Shown: positions 25,268-34,222 of the stretch, piece after piece
Layout: each line of letters opens with the position of its first letter
How positions within the stretch are numbered: position 1 is the first letter of the stretch
Source: Roseiarcus sp963732155
Lineage (GTDB): Bacteria; Pseudomonadota; Alphaproteobacteria; Rhizobiales; Beijerinckiaceae
Direction of reading: 5' to 3'
Assembly (NCBI GenBank): GCA_963732155.1
Contig: CAVSYB010000012.1
Location: forward strand, 180,934-244,933
DNA length: 64,000 bases
Translations under genes and position numbers: made by a program
Notes under the pieces: model-generated
What the model was told of the DNA's origin: nothing
Database searches by the model: none
What the model saw: only the letters and a program-made list of their open reading frames with translations

Positions 25268-26469
25268 CCGGCGACGCCCATGCGCAGCGGCGCCATCGCG
25301 CTCTCCAGCCGCCCGCAAGCCGCGTCGAGACGGCGCACGCCTTCGGCAAGCTCGTCTTCGCCGATGACCAGCGGCGGCAGCAGGCGCACGACATTGTCGC
25401 CCGCCGGGATCGTCAGCAATTTCTCCTCGCGCGCCGCCGCGGCGAATTCGCCATTGGGAACCTTCAGCTTCACGCCGACCATGAAGCCCTCGCCGCGGAT
25501 TTCCTCGATGATTTGCGGATGGCGGTCCCTCAGTTCGGCGAGGCGCTGGCGCAACAGGAGGCCGAGCCGCGCGACGCGCTCGATGAAGCCGGGCGCCAGA
25601 ACGATGTCGAGAACGGCGTTGCCGACCGCCATCGCCAGCGGATTGCCGCCGAACGTCGTGCCGTGCGTCCCGGTGGTCAGGCCTTTGGCCGCATCGGCCG
25701 TCGCCAGGCAGGCGCCCATCGGAAAACCGCCGCCGATCGCCTTGGCGACGGTCATGATGTCGGGGCTGACCCCGACATGCTCATAGGCGAAGAAGCGGCC
25801 GGTCCGGCCGACGCCGGTCTGGATTTCGTCGAATATCAGCAACAGCTCGCGCTCGTCGCACAGGCGGCGCAGCCCGCGCAGAAACGCCGGCGGCACCACG
25901 CGCACGCCGCCTTCGCCCTGGATCGGCTCGATCATGACGGCGCCGGTTCCCGGGCCGATCGCCGCCTCGACGGCCTCGAGGTCGGTGAGGGCGATCTGAT
26001 CGAAGCCGGCGACCTTCGGCCCGAACCCTTCGAGATACTTGGCCTGGCCCCCCGCCGCGAGCGTCGCCAGCGTGCGGCCGTGGAAGGCGCCTTCGAAGGT
26101 GAGGATGCCGTAACGCTCGGGATGGCCGCCCACGAACTGGCGCTTGCGCGCCATCTTGATCGCCGCTTCATTGGCTTCGGCGCCCGAATTGGCGAAGAAC
26201 ACCAGATCGGCGAACGTCGCGTCCGCCAGGCGCCTGGCGAGCCGCTCGCCTTCGGGGATCTGGAACAAATTCGAGGTGTGCCACAGTTTGGCGCCCTGGC
26301 TCGCCAGCGTCTCGACGAGATGGGGATGCGAATATCCCAGCGCCGCGACGGCGATGCCGCTGCCGAAGTCGAGATAGCGCTCGCCGTTGGTCGCGGTGAG
26401 CCAACAACCGTCGCCCCGCTCGAAGGCGAGGTCCGCGCGCGCGTAAACCGGCAGGATCGCGGATGACAC
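25264..26469 (-). CDS. argD: Acetylornithine aminotransferase
   Basis: ArgD is the PLP-dependent transaminase that makes N-acetylornithine; many also act in lysine synthesis. It is about 401 residues. The PLP-binding core shows FANSGAEANEAAIKMAR, then FDEIQTGVGRTGRFFAYE and VAKAIGGGFPMGA with the Schiff-base Lys near residue 241. No ATG fits the family N-terminus; a GTG at 26469 gives MSSAILPVYARADLAFERG and has GGAG seven bases upstream, so GTG initiation is preferred over an earlier GTG at 26475. It leads the argD-argF-hslO operon. Confidence 0.94.
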   Translation of the reverse strand: MSSAILPVYARADLAFERGDGCWLTATNGERYLDFGSGIAVAALGYSHPHLVETLASQGAKLWHTSNLFQIPEGERLARRLADATFADLVFFANSGAEANEAAIKMARKRQFVGGHPERYGILTFEGAFHGRTLATLAAGGQAKYLEGFGPKVAGFDQIALTDLEAVEAAIGPGTGAVMIEPIQGEGGVRVVPPAFLRGLRRLCDERELLLIFDEIQTGVGRTGRFFAYEHVGVSPDIMTVAKAIGGGFPMGACLATADAAKGLTTGTHGTTFGGNPLAMAVGNAVLDIVLAPGFIERVARLGLLLRQRLAELRDRHPQIIEEIRGEGFMVGVKLKVPNGEFAAAAREEKLLTIPAGDNVVRLLPPLVIGEDELAEGVRRLDAACGRLESAMAPLRMGVAG

Positions 26470-26977
26470 GTTCACGCTCCATTCACCAGGATCGCCGCGC
26501 GCGGCGGCCGACGGAGGGCAAAAACGAAAACGCCGCCCCGCTGGGACGGCCGCTGTTTGGGCGCAATCATACGGGAATTGCCGCCGACCGGTCAAATCGC
26601 GGCCGCCTCGGCGCAAAAAAAATTTGCGTCGCCGCCGCCTCGCGCGCGCCGCCGAACGCCGGTCTAAGGCGTTGATGCAACTCGCGCAATGCTGCGCATT
26701 CCCTCGCCCCGCGCGCGCTCCCCGCCAACGACAGTTGGGGAAAAGGCCCCCTCCGACGCGCCGCGAACTCTTGCGCGAGATTCAACGAGTAGTGTAGCGT
26801 TGCCGTATTGAACCACGACATGTCGTGTGGCGGACCTTCGTGAGAGCGTTTGGGGGCGTGACGTTCGTCGGCGCGGCCGTTCGAACGGGGTGGAGGGGAT
26901 TCTGTCTGGAACCGATGAATTGGGCGGCGCGGACGTCCGACGTTCACGCCCGGCCGTTCGCAAATGATGAGGCCAAA
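26470..26977. other. Divergent promoter region between argD and gcrA
   Basis: This 508-bp stretch between two divergent genes has no convincing coding sequence. Two GANTC sites (26779-26783 and 26899-26903), targets of the CcrM methyltransferase in Alphaproteobacteria, lie on the gcrA side. A run of A residues with TTTGCG is at 26619-26631. An upstream reading-frame extension of gcrA (from about 26825) does not resemble GcrA and is treated as leader. Confidence 0.5.
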
Positions 26978-27523
<546 letters not shown>

Positions 27524-27563
27524 ACCTGCGGCGGCGGCTCGAACTTCCCCCGGCGATCGCGAC

Positions 27564-28310
27564 TCAGCGCTCCGCCTTGCCGAAGGTTTCGTCGAACGAA
27601 TAGCCGGTGCCGCGAACGGTGCGGATCGGGTCGCGCTCGCGGCCGCGCGACAAGGCCTTGCGCAGGCGCCCGACATGGACGTCGACGGTGCGCTCGTCGA
27701 TCTCGACCGAAAGCCCCCAGACGCCGTCCAGCAATTGCGCGCGCGAGAACACCCGGCCCGGCTTTTCCAGGAGATATTCGAGCAGCCGGAATTCGGTGGG
27801 GCCCAGATGGACGTCGCGCGAGCCGCGCCGCACCCGCCTCGTCTCGCGGTCGAGATCGAGGTCGCCGGCGGTGAGCTTCTCGGCGATGCGCTCCGGCCGG
27901 CTGCGCCGCAGCAGCGCGCGCACGCGCGCCATCAGCTCAGGCACCGAGAAGGGCTTGACGACATAGTCGTCGGCGCCGACCGACAGGCCGCGCACGCGCT
28001 CACCCTCTTCGCCGCGCGCCGTCAGCATGATGACCGGCAAGGTCCTCGTGCCCTCCCGGGCGCGCAGCCGCCGGCAGATTTCGAGGCCCGACACGCCGGG
28101 CAGCATCCAGTCGAGGATCAGCAGATCGGGCGCGCTCTCGACGAGCCGCAGCTCGGCCTCGTCGCCGCGCTCGACGCATTCGGCGACATAGCCCTCGGCC
28201 TCCAGATTGTATGAGAGCAGCAAGGCGAGGTCGGCCTCGTCCTCGACGACGAGGATCCGCGGCGAGGTCGACGCCGCGGCGCGCGCCGGCTCCTTGCGCT
28301 CTTCGTTCAT
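27564..28310 (-). CDS. phoB: Phosphate regulon response regulator PhoB
   Basis: PhoB activates Pho-box promoters when phosphate is scarce. The receiver domain has the acidic pocket VVEDEADLAL, the phospho-acceptor Asp at 67 in LLILDWMLPG, and the conserved Lys in VVKPFSVPEL. The C-terminal OmpR-type winged helix contains LGPTEFRLLEYLLEKPGRVF, SRAQLLDGVWG and VDVHVGRLRKAL. The ATG overlaps the phoU stop (ATGA at 28307-28310). A likely Pho box lies at the head of the operon (32916-32933). It is the last gene of the pst-pho block and converges with gcrA. Confidence 0.96.
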   Translation of the reverse strand: MNEERKEPARAAASTSPRILVVEDEADLALLLSYNLEAEGYVAECVERGDEAELRLVESAPDLLILDWMLPGVSGLEICRRLRAREGTRTLPVIMLTARGEEGERVRGLSVGADDYVVKPFSVPELMARVRALLRRSRPERIAEKLTAGDLDLDRETRRVRRGSRDVHLGPTEFRLLEYLLEKPGRVFSRAQLLDGVWGLSVEIDERTVDVHVGRLRKALSRGRERDPIRTVRGTGYSFDETFGKAER

Positions 28311-29026
28311 TTGGCGGCCAGCCCGGCCGGCGCGGCGACGAACTCAGGCCGCCCCTTCGGGCGTTCGGACGGCAGCGCGTCGCCGGTGACCAGATAGTAG
28401 ATCGTCTCGGCGATGTTGGTGGCGTGATCGCCGATCCGTTCGATATTCTTGGCGCAGAACAGCAGATGGGCGCAGAACGAGATGTTGCGCGGATCCTCCA
28501 TCATATGGGTCAACAGGTCGCGAAACACCGAATCCTCCAGCGCGTCGAGTTCGGCGTCGCGCGTCCACACCGCCTGCGCGCGTTCGATGTCGTGCTGCGC
28601 ATAGGCGTCGAGCACGTCCTTCATCAGCTCGGTCGCCAGTTCGTTCATGTGCTTGAGCCCGATCAGCGCGCGCGGCAGGTGCGCCTCCGCGCCGATCAGC
28701 ACCGTCCGCTTGGCGATGTTCTTGGCGAGATCGCCGACCCGCTCGAGATCGCCGGCGATGCGGATCGCGCCGATGATCTCGCGCAGGTCGACGGCCACCG
28801 GCTGGCGCCGCGCGATGGTCATGATCGCCTGCTCCTCGATCTCGCGCTGGAGCGCGTCGAGACGCGGGTCCTTGGCGATCACCTGCTGGGCGAGGTCGAG
28901 ATCGACGTTGCTCAACGCGTCCATCGCGTCGACCGTCATCTTCTCGGCGATGCCGCCCATTTCGGCGATGCGCCGCCCGAGGTCGTCGAGCTCCTTGTCA
29001 TAGGCCCTGGTCGTATGTTCGCTCAT
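28307..29026 (-). CDS. phoU: Phosphate signaling complex protein PhoU
   Basis: PhoU links the PstSCAB transporter to PhoR and dampens the Pho response. The 239-residue protein is two three-helix repeats, each with the metal-binding E/DxxxD-type pattern (AYDKELDDLGRRIAEMGGIA in the first; AELDALEDSVFRDLL in the second). The ATG at 29026 has GGAG seven bases upstream and is preferred over the TTG one codon earlier. It lies 13 bp downstream of pstB. Confidence 0.95.
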   Translation of the reverse strand: MSEHTTRAYDKELDDLGRRIAEMGGIAEKMTVDAMDALSNVDLDLAQQVIAKDPRLDALQREIEEQAIMTIARRQPVAVDLREIIGAIRIAGDLERVGDLAKNIAKRTVLIGAEAHLPRALIGLKHMNELATELMKDVLDAYAQHDIERAQAVWTRDAELDALEDSVFRDLLTHMMEDPRNISFCAHLLFCAKNIERIGDHATNIAETIYYLVTGDALPSERPKGRPEFVAAPAGLAAK

Positions 29027-29039
29027 CAAATGTCTCCGC

Positions 29040-29825
29040 TCAGCCGAAGCGGCCGGTGACGTAATCCTGGGTGCGCTTTTCGCGAGGCGACGTGAACAGC
29101 TTGCTCGTCTCCTCGAATTCGACGAGCTCGCCCAGATACATGAACGCGGTGAACGCCGACACGCGCGCCGCCTGCTGCATATTGTGCGTCACGATGGCGA
29201 TCGTGTAGTCCTCCGTCAGCTCGTCGATCAGCTCCTCGATCTTGGCGGTGGAGATCGGGTCGAGCGCCGAGCACGGCTCGTCGAACAGAATGACCTCCGG
29301 GCGGATCGCCACGGTGCGGGCGATGCACAGGCGCTGCTGCTGGCCGCCCGACAGGCTGAGGCCGCTGGCGTTCAGTTTGCCGCTGACTTCGCCCCACAGC
29401 GCGGCGCCCTTGAGCGCCTTTTCGACGCGGTCGTCCATCTCGCTCTTGGGCAGTTTCTCGTAGAGCCTGATGCCGAAAGCGATGTTGTCGTAGATCGTCA
29501 TCGGAAACGGCGTCGGCTTCTGGAACACCATGCCGACCCGCGCGCGCAGCAGGTTCAAGTCCTGGCCCGCGTCGAGAATGTTGGCGCCGTCGAGCATCAC
29601 CTCGCCCTCGGCGCGCTGGTTGGGATAGAGTTCGTACATGCGGTTGAGGACGCGCAGCAGCGTCGACTTGCCGCAGCCCGACGGCCCGATGAACGCCGTC
29701 ACCTTGTTGCGGTAGAGCGGCAGGTTGATGCTCTTGAGCGCGAGGTTCTCGCCATAGAAGAACTTCAGCGCGTGAATGCCGATCTTTTCGCGCAGATCGG
29801 GCTTGAGCTCAGGCATTGGATTCAT
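29040..29825 (-). CDS. pstB: Phosphate ABC transporter ATP-binding protein PstB
   Basis: PstB is the ATPase of the high-affinity phosphate importer. It has Walker A GPSGCGKST, the Q-loop VFQKPTPFPM typical of PstB, ABC signature LSGGQQQR, and Walker B VILFDEPCSALDPIST. The 261-residue length is normal. The ATG at 29825 overlaps the pstA stop (TCATG, i.e. ATGA). Order pstS-pstC-pstA-pstB-phoU-phoB is the classic operon. Confidence 0.97.
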   Translation of the reverse strand: MNPMPELKPDLREKIGIHALKFFYGENLALKSINLPLYRNKVTAFIGPSGCGKSTLLRVLNRMYELYPNQRAEGEVMLDGANILDAGQDLNLLRARVGMVFQKPTPFPMTIYDNIAFGIRLYEKLPKSEMDDRVEKALKGAALWGEVSGKLNASGLSLSGGQQQRLCIARTVAIRPEVILFDEPCSALDPISTAKIEELIDELTEDYTIAIVTHNMQQAARVSAFTAFMYLGELVEFEETSKLFTSPREKRTQDYVTGRFG

Positions 29826-30667
29826 GTCGTCGTCCTCGATGTTCCGAGCCAGCGCGCCGCGATCGACAGCGCGAGCACCGTCACGGTGATCAGCATCGCC
29901 CCGGTCCACGCCAACTGCTGCCAATCCGCGTACGGGCTCAGCGCGAACTGGAAGATCACGATCGGCAGGCTCGACATCGGCGCGTTGAGGTCCAGGCTCC
30001 AGAATTGATTGTTCAGGGAGGTGAACAGCAGCGGCGCCGTTTCTCCGCTGACGCGCGCGATGGCGAGCAGGACGCCGGTGATGAGGCCGGCGCGCGCCGC
30101 CTTGTAGGCGATCCTCAGGATCACGTGCGAGCGCGGCATGCCGAGCGCCGCCGCCGCCTCGCGCAGGGCGGTCGGCACCAGCAGCAGCATGTCCTCGGTC
30201 GTGCGCACGACGACGGGAACGACGAGAATGGCGAGCGCCGCGACGCCGGCCAGGGCGGAGAAATGGCCCATCGGCGCGACGACGATCTCATAGACGAACA
30301 GGCCGATCACGATCGAGGGCGCGCTGAGCAGGATGTCGTTGATGAACCGCACGACGGCGGCCAGGCGCGAATATCGCCCGTATTCGGCCATATAGGTGCC
30401 GGCGAGCATGCCCAGCGGCGTGCCGATGACGACGCCGAGGCAGGTCAGCAACAGCGAGCCCATGATCGCGTTGAGCAATCCGCCGGCCGAGCCCGGCGGC
30501 GGGGTCATCTGGGTGAACACGGCGATATTCAGCCCCCCGAGCCCCCTCCAGAACAGAGTGGCGAGGATCAGAGCGAGAAAGCTGAGACCGAAGGCCGTCG
30601 CCGCGTAACAGAGTCCCATGACGACCGCGCTCGACCGGCTGCGCCCGCGATAGCGCGTTTTGTCCAT
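29822..30667 (-). CDS. pstA: Phosphate ABC transporter permease PstA
   Basis: PstA is an inner-membrane permease with six predicted helices. The 281-residue protein starts MDKTRYRGRSRSSAVVMG and carries the permease loop LREAAAALGMPRSHVILRIAYKAARAG (as EAAAALGMPRSHVILRIAYK), which docks with PstB. The start at 30667 lies 2 bp after the pstC stop. Longer open frames upstream overlap pstC and are spurious. Confidence 0.95.
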   Translation of the reverse strand: MDKTRYRGRSRSSAVVMGLCYAATAFGLSFLALILATLFWRGLGGLNIAVFTQMTPPPGSAGGLLNAIMGSLLLTCLGVVIGTPLGMLAGTYMAEYGRYSRLAAVVRFINDILLSAPSIVIGLFVYEIVVAPMGHFSALAGVAALAILVVPVVVRTTEDMLLLVPTALREAAAALGMPRSHVILRIAYKAARAGLITGVLLAIARVSGETAPLLFTSLNNQFWSLDLNAPMSSLPIVIFQFALSPYADWQQLAWTGAMLITVTVLALSIAARWLGTSRTTT

Positions 30668-30669
30668 CG

Positions 30670-31665
30670 CTAGGCTCCCTTTTGGCGCTCGAGCCGCATC
30701 AACATCAGTCGGGCGGCCGCCAGCACGAAGAAGGTGATGACGAAAAGAATCAGCCCGAGGGCGATCAGCGAGGACGTGTAGAGATCGCCCACCGCCTCGG
30801 TGAACTCGTTGGCGATCGTCGCCGAAATGGTCGTCCCCGGCGCGAGGATCGAGGTGGACAGTCGATGGGCGTTGCCGATAACGAAGGTGACGGCCATCGT
30901 CTCGCCGAGCGCGCGCCCCAGCGCCAGCATCGCGCCGCCGATCAGGCCGACGCGGGTGTAGGGCACGACGACGCGTCTGACCACCTCCCACTTGGTGCAG
31001 CCGATGCCATAGGCCGATTCCTTCAGGACCGCCGGCACCGTGTCGAACACGTCGCGCGACACCGACGCGATGAACGGGAGCACCATGATCGCGAGGACGA
31101 AGCCGGCGGTGAGCGTCCCGATGCCGTAAGGGGGCCCCGCGAAAATCGAAGAGAAGACCGGCACGGAGCCAAACAGCGCGATCAGGGCCGGTTCGATGTA
31201 CGCCTGCACGAAGGGCGCGAGAACGAACAGGCCCCAGATGCCGTAGATGATCGAGGGAATGCCGGCCAGCAGTTCGATGGCGATGCCGATCGGCCGGCGC
31301 AGCCATTGCGGACAAAGCTCGGTGAGGAAGATTGCGACGCCTAACCCCACCGGCACGGCGATCGCCATGGCGATGATCGAAGTCGTCACCGTGCCGACAA
31401 TGGCGGCGAGCGCGCCGAATTTGTCGGTCACCGGGTTCCACACTTGCGAAGTGAGGAATCCGAAACCGAAGGCGCGCAGCGCCGGCGCGGCGCCGATCGC
31501 CAGGGAGACGATGACGCCGCTGAGGATGATCAGGACCCCGGCCGCCGCCGCCCGCGTGAGGCCGCGGAAGACCGCATCGCCCAATTTGAGCCCGGCCAGC
31601 GCCTGGGCCCGATTGCGGGAACTGGCTTCCACGCCCTCGGCGCGGCTCATCGCGATGTTCGCCAC
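30670..31665 (-). CDS. pstC: Phosphate ABC transporter permease PstC
   Basis: PstC is the second membrane subunit. It is about 331 residues with several membrane helices and the EAA-like loop VLKESAYGIGCTKWEVVRRV. A GTG at 31665 with a strong GGAGG six bases upstream is the best start (MANIAMSRAEG); the ATG at 31650 has no comparable site. The gene sits between pstS and pstA and is probably translated at lower yield than pstS because of the GTG. Confidence 0.93.
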   Translation of the reverse strand: MANIAMSRAEGVEASSRNRAQALAGLKLGDAVFRGLTRAAAAGVLIILSGVIVSLAIGAAPALRAFGFGFLTSQVWNPVTDKFGALAAIVGTVTTSIIAMAIAVPVGLGVAIFLTELCPQWLRRPIGIAIELLAGIPSIIYGIWGLFVLAPFVQAYIEPALIALFGSVPVFSSIFAGPPYGIGTLTAGFVLAIMVLPFIASVSRDVFDTVPAVLKESAYGIGCTKWEVVRRVVVPYTRVGLIGGAMLALGRALGETMAVTFVIGNAHRLSTSILAPGTTISATIANEFTEAVGDLYTSSLIALGLILFVITFFVLAAARLMLMRLERQKGA

Positions 31666-31770
31666 AATGTCCCTCCTTGCCGGGCGTGCGCGCCGCACGG
31701 CCGCCGCGCTGACCCGAGCGGCCGGACCGGGCGGGGCGGGCTCGCGCCCTCCCCGCGCAGGCGCCGCGCT

Positions 31771-32811
31771 TCAGTTGGCCGCATAAACCGGCTTGCCGCC
31801 GGCGTCTTTCATGTCGCTCGCCCAGGTCTTCTTGATGAGCGCGACGACCGGGTCGGGCATCGGAATGTAGTCGAGGTCTTCGGCCATCTTGGCGCCGTCC
31901 TTGAAGGCCCAGTCGAAGAATTTGAGCGCGTCCGCGGCGGCGGCCGGGTCGACCGCCTGCTTGTACATCAGGATGAAGCTGGAGGCGGTGATCGGCCACG
32001 ACTCGGCCCCCGGCTCGTCGGTCAGGATCTGGTAGAAGCCGGGCGCGTGCTGCCAATCGGCGTTGGCGGCCGCCGCCTGGAAGGTGGCGACGCCCGGCGT
32101 CACCGTCTTGCCGTCGTGGTTCACCATGTCGGTGTAGGTCATGTTGTTCTGCTTCGAATAGGCGTATTCGACGTAGCCGATGGCGCCCTTGGTCTGGCCG
32201 ACGCCCGCCGCCACGCCCTCGTTGCCCTTCGAGCCGATGCCGACCGGCCACTCTACAGAGGTGTTTTCACCGACGTTGGTCTTCCAGTCGTCGGAGACCT
32301 TCGAGAGATAATCGGTGAAGTTGAACGTCGTACCGGAGCCGTCGGAGCGATGGACGACGGCGATCGCCTCGCTCGGCAGCTTGACCTTGGGGTTCAGCTT
32401 GACGATGGCGGGGTCGTCCCACTTTGCCACCTTGCCAAGGTAAATGTTTGCGAGCGTCGCGCCGTCGAGCGTCAGTTCGCCGGGCTTGATCCCCTCGAGA
32501 TTCACCACCGGCACGATGGCGCCCATGATCTGCGGCCATTGCATCAGGCCGGCGGCGTCCAGTTCCTTCTCCTTCAGCGGCTGGTCGGACGCCCCGAAAG
32601 TGACCGTCTTGTTCTTGATCTGCTTGATGCCGCCGCCGGAGCCGATCGATTGATAGTTGAGCCCGACGTTGGTCGCCTTCTTGTACGCGTCGGCCCATTT
32701 GGCGTAGATCGGGAACGGGAACGTCGCGCCCGCCCCGGTGATGTCGGCCGCGGCCGCGGCGCCGACGGTCGCCACGAAGACCGCTGTAGTCATCAAGGAT
32801 TTGAACAACAT
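31771..32811 (-). CDS. pstS: Phosphate ABC transporter substrate-binding protein PstS
   Basis: PstS is the periplasmic phosphate receptor. A Sec signal peptide (MLFKSLMTTAVFVATVGAAA, cleavage near AAA-DITG) precedes the phosphate-binding fold with GAGATFPFPIYAKW, SIGSGGGIKQI and VHRSDGSGTTFNFTDYL, the residues that bind phosphate. It is 346 residues. The ATG at 32811 has GAGG upstream; an earlier in-frame ATG lacks one. A probable Pho box lies 105-122 bp upstream. Confidence 0.97.
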   Translation of the reverse strand: MLFKSLMTTAVFVATVGAAAAADITGAGATFPFPIYAKWADAYKKATNVGLNYQSIGSGGGIKQIKNKTVTFGASDQPLKEKELDAAGLMQWPQIMGAIVPVVNLEGIKPGELTLDGATLANIYLGKVAKWDDPAIVKLNPKVKLPSEAIAVVHRSDGSGTTFNFTDYLSKVSDDWKTNVGENTSVEWPVGIGSKGNEGVAAGVGQTKGAIGYVEYAYSKQNNMTYTDMVNHDGKTVTPGVATFQAAAANADWQHAPGFYQILTDEPGAESWPITASSFILMYKQAVDPAAAADALKFFDWAFKDGAKMAEDLDYIPMPDPVVALIKKTWASDMKDAGGKPVYAAN

Positions 32812-32915
32812 GAATGCCTCTTTTCTGCCCATTTCGGACGGCCCGGCCGGCAAGCGCCCCCAAGCGCAACGCCGGCGTTCGCAGCAGAGTCGTAAGGCAT
32901 CAATTGCGTGATGTT

Positions 32916-32933
32916 ATGACGTTTACATTACAG
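32916..32933 (-). promoter_or_regulatory. Putative Pho box upstream of pstS
   Basis: Read on the minus strand, CTGTAATGTAAACGTCAT holds two 7-bp half sites with an 11-bp period (CTGTAAT, then ACGTCAT), matching the PhoB consensus CTGTCAT-N4-CTGTCAT at most positions. It lies between phoR and pstS and is oriented toward pstS. Autoregulation by PhoB through this site is expected. Confidence 0.7.
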
Positions 32934-32972
32934 TAACATGACGCATCAAGCGGTTGAAAAATAGATATTTTG

Positions 32973-34055
32973 TCAAATGTGCGCCGGGTGAAGCGGCGCC
33001 ATGACGGCGAATGTCGAGCCCTGCCCGACCTGACTGGAGATTGTCAGGCGGCCGCGGTGACGCGCCATGATATGCTTGACGATGGCCAGGCCGAGCCCGG
33101 TTCCCCCGCGCGAGCGGCTCTGGCCGGCATCGATCCGGTAGAAGCGTTCGGTCAGCCGCGGCAAGTGTTCCGGCGCTATGCCGCGCCCGTAGTCGCGCAC
33201 GCTGAGCCAGCCCTCGCGCGCCGTCCTGGTCACCGACACCTCGACCCGGCCGGCGTTCGTCCTCTCCGTGCCGGCTCCGTATTTGATGGCGTTTTCGATC
33301 AGGTTTTCGGCGACCCGCACCAACTCGTCGCGATCGCCTGCGACCACCACCGGCTGGCTCGCATCGACCTTGAGGTCGGCGCCCATCTCCTCGGCCAGCG
33401 GCGCCAGCGTATCGGCGACATGCCGCGCGATCAGCGCCAGATCGATCGGCGCCTCGGGGCGCACATGCTGGTTCTGCTCGATGCGCGACAACGACAGGAG
33501 ATCGTCGACGAGGCGCGCCATGCGGCGGCCCTGCTCGCGCATGATGGCGAGGAACTTTTCGCGGGCGCGCGCGTCGTCGCGCGCCGGGCCTTGCAGCGTG
33601 TCGACGAAGCCGAGCATCGAAGCCAGCGGCGTGCGCAACTCGTGGCTCGCATTGGCGATGAAGTCGACGCGCATCCGCTCGACCCTTCTCGCCTCGGTCA
33701 GGTCGCGCAACGTCAGCAGCGCCGCGCCGACTTCGCCGGTCTCGGCGGGAAGCGGCGCCACGCAGACGTCGAACAGGCGTTCGACGGGGACCCGTTCGCT
33801 CCACAGGACGGTCTCCGGCGCGCCGCCGGCCATGACCCGGCGCAGGGAGTCGATGACGTCCGGCGCGCGCAAGGCCAGAACCAGCGGTTCGCCGATCTTC
33901 AACGCCGGCAGCAGCGCGCGCGCCGGAGCGTTGGTCGCAGCCAGCCGCCCGTCGCCGCCGATGATGATCGCCGGCTCCGGCATGGCGTCGATCAGATTCG
34001 CGCAGAACGGCGATCGTATTTCGCGGTCGAGTTCCCGCCTCGCGCGCTTGCTCAT
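32973..34055 (-). CDS. phoR: Phosphate regulon sensor histidine kinase PhoR (PAS-HisKA-HATPase)
   Basis: This kinase partners PhoB. It is 360 residues. A PAS-like region is at about 18-120 (MPEPAIIIGGDGRLAATNAP), HisKA with DFIANASHELRTPLASML (His at 138) follows, then HATPase with NLIENAIKYGAG (N box), VRDYGRGIAPEHL (G1) and GGTGLGLAIVKHI (G2). Unlike classic PhoR, no membrane segment is seen at the N-terminus; a stop lies nine codons above the ATG, so a membrane anchor cannot be recovered in this frame. It may act as a cytosolic kinase or be linked through PhoU. It lies just upstream of the pst operon. Confidence 0.9.
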   Translation of the reverse strand: MSKRARRELDREIRSPFCANLIDAMPEPAIIIGGDGRLAATNAPARALLPALKIGEPLVLALRAPDVIDSLRRVMAGGAPETVLWSERVPVERLFDVCVAPLPAETGEVGAALLTLRDLTEARRVERMRVDFIANASHELRTPLASMLGFVDTLQGPARDDARAREKFLAIMREQGRRMARLVDDLLSLSRIEQNQHVRPEAPIDLALIARHVADTLAPLAEEMGADLKVDASQPVVVAGDRDELVRVAENLIENAIKYGAGTERTNAGRVEVSVTRTAREGWLSVRDYGRGIAPEHLPRLTERFYRIDAGQSRSRGGTGLGLAIVKHIMARHRGRLTISSQVGQGSTFAVMAPLHPAHI

Positions 34056-34222
34056 GATTGTCGCGGCGGCGAGGCGGGTTCAGCGGCGGGCGCCAACGGC
34101 GAACCGGCGCCAGAATCCGTTCGCTGCGGCCGGAACATGATTTCCGTTTCCGGCTCGGCCGGCCTTCCCGCGCCGGAGCCGGCGATCGATCGGCGCGAAA
34201 ACGCCCGGACGCTGTGCATCGA

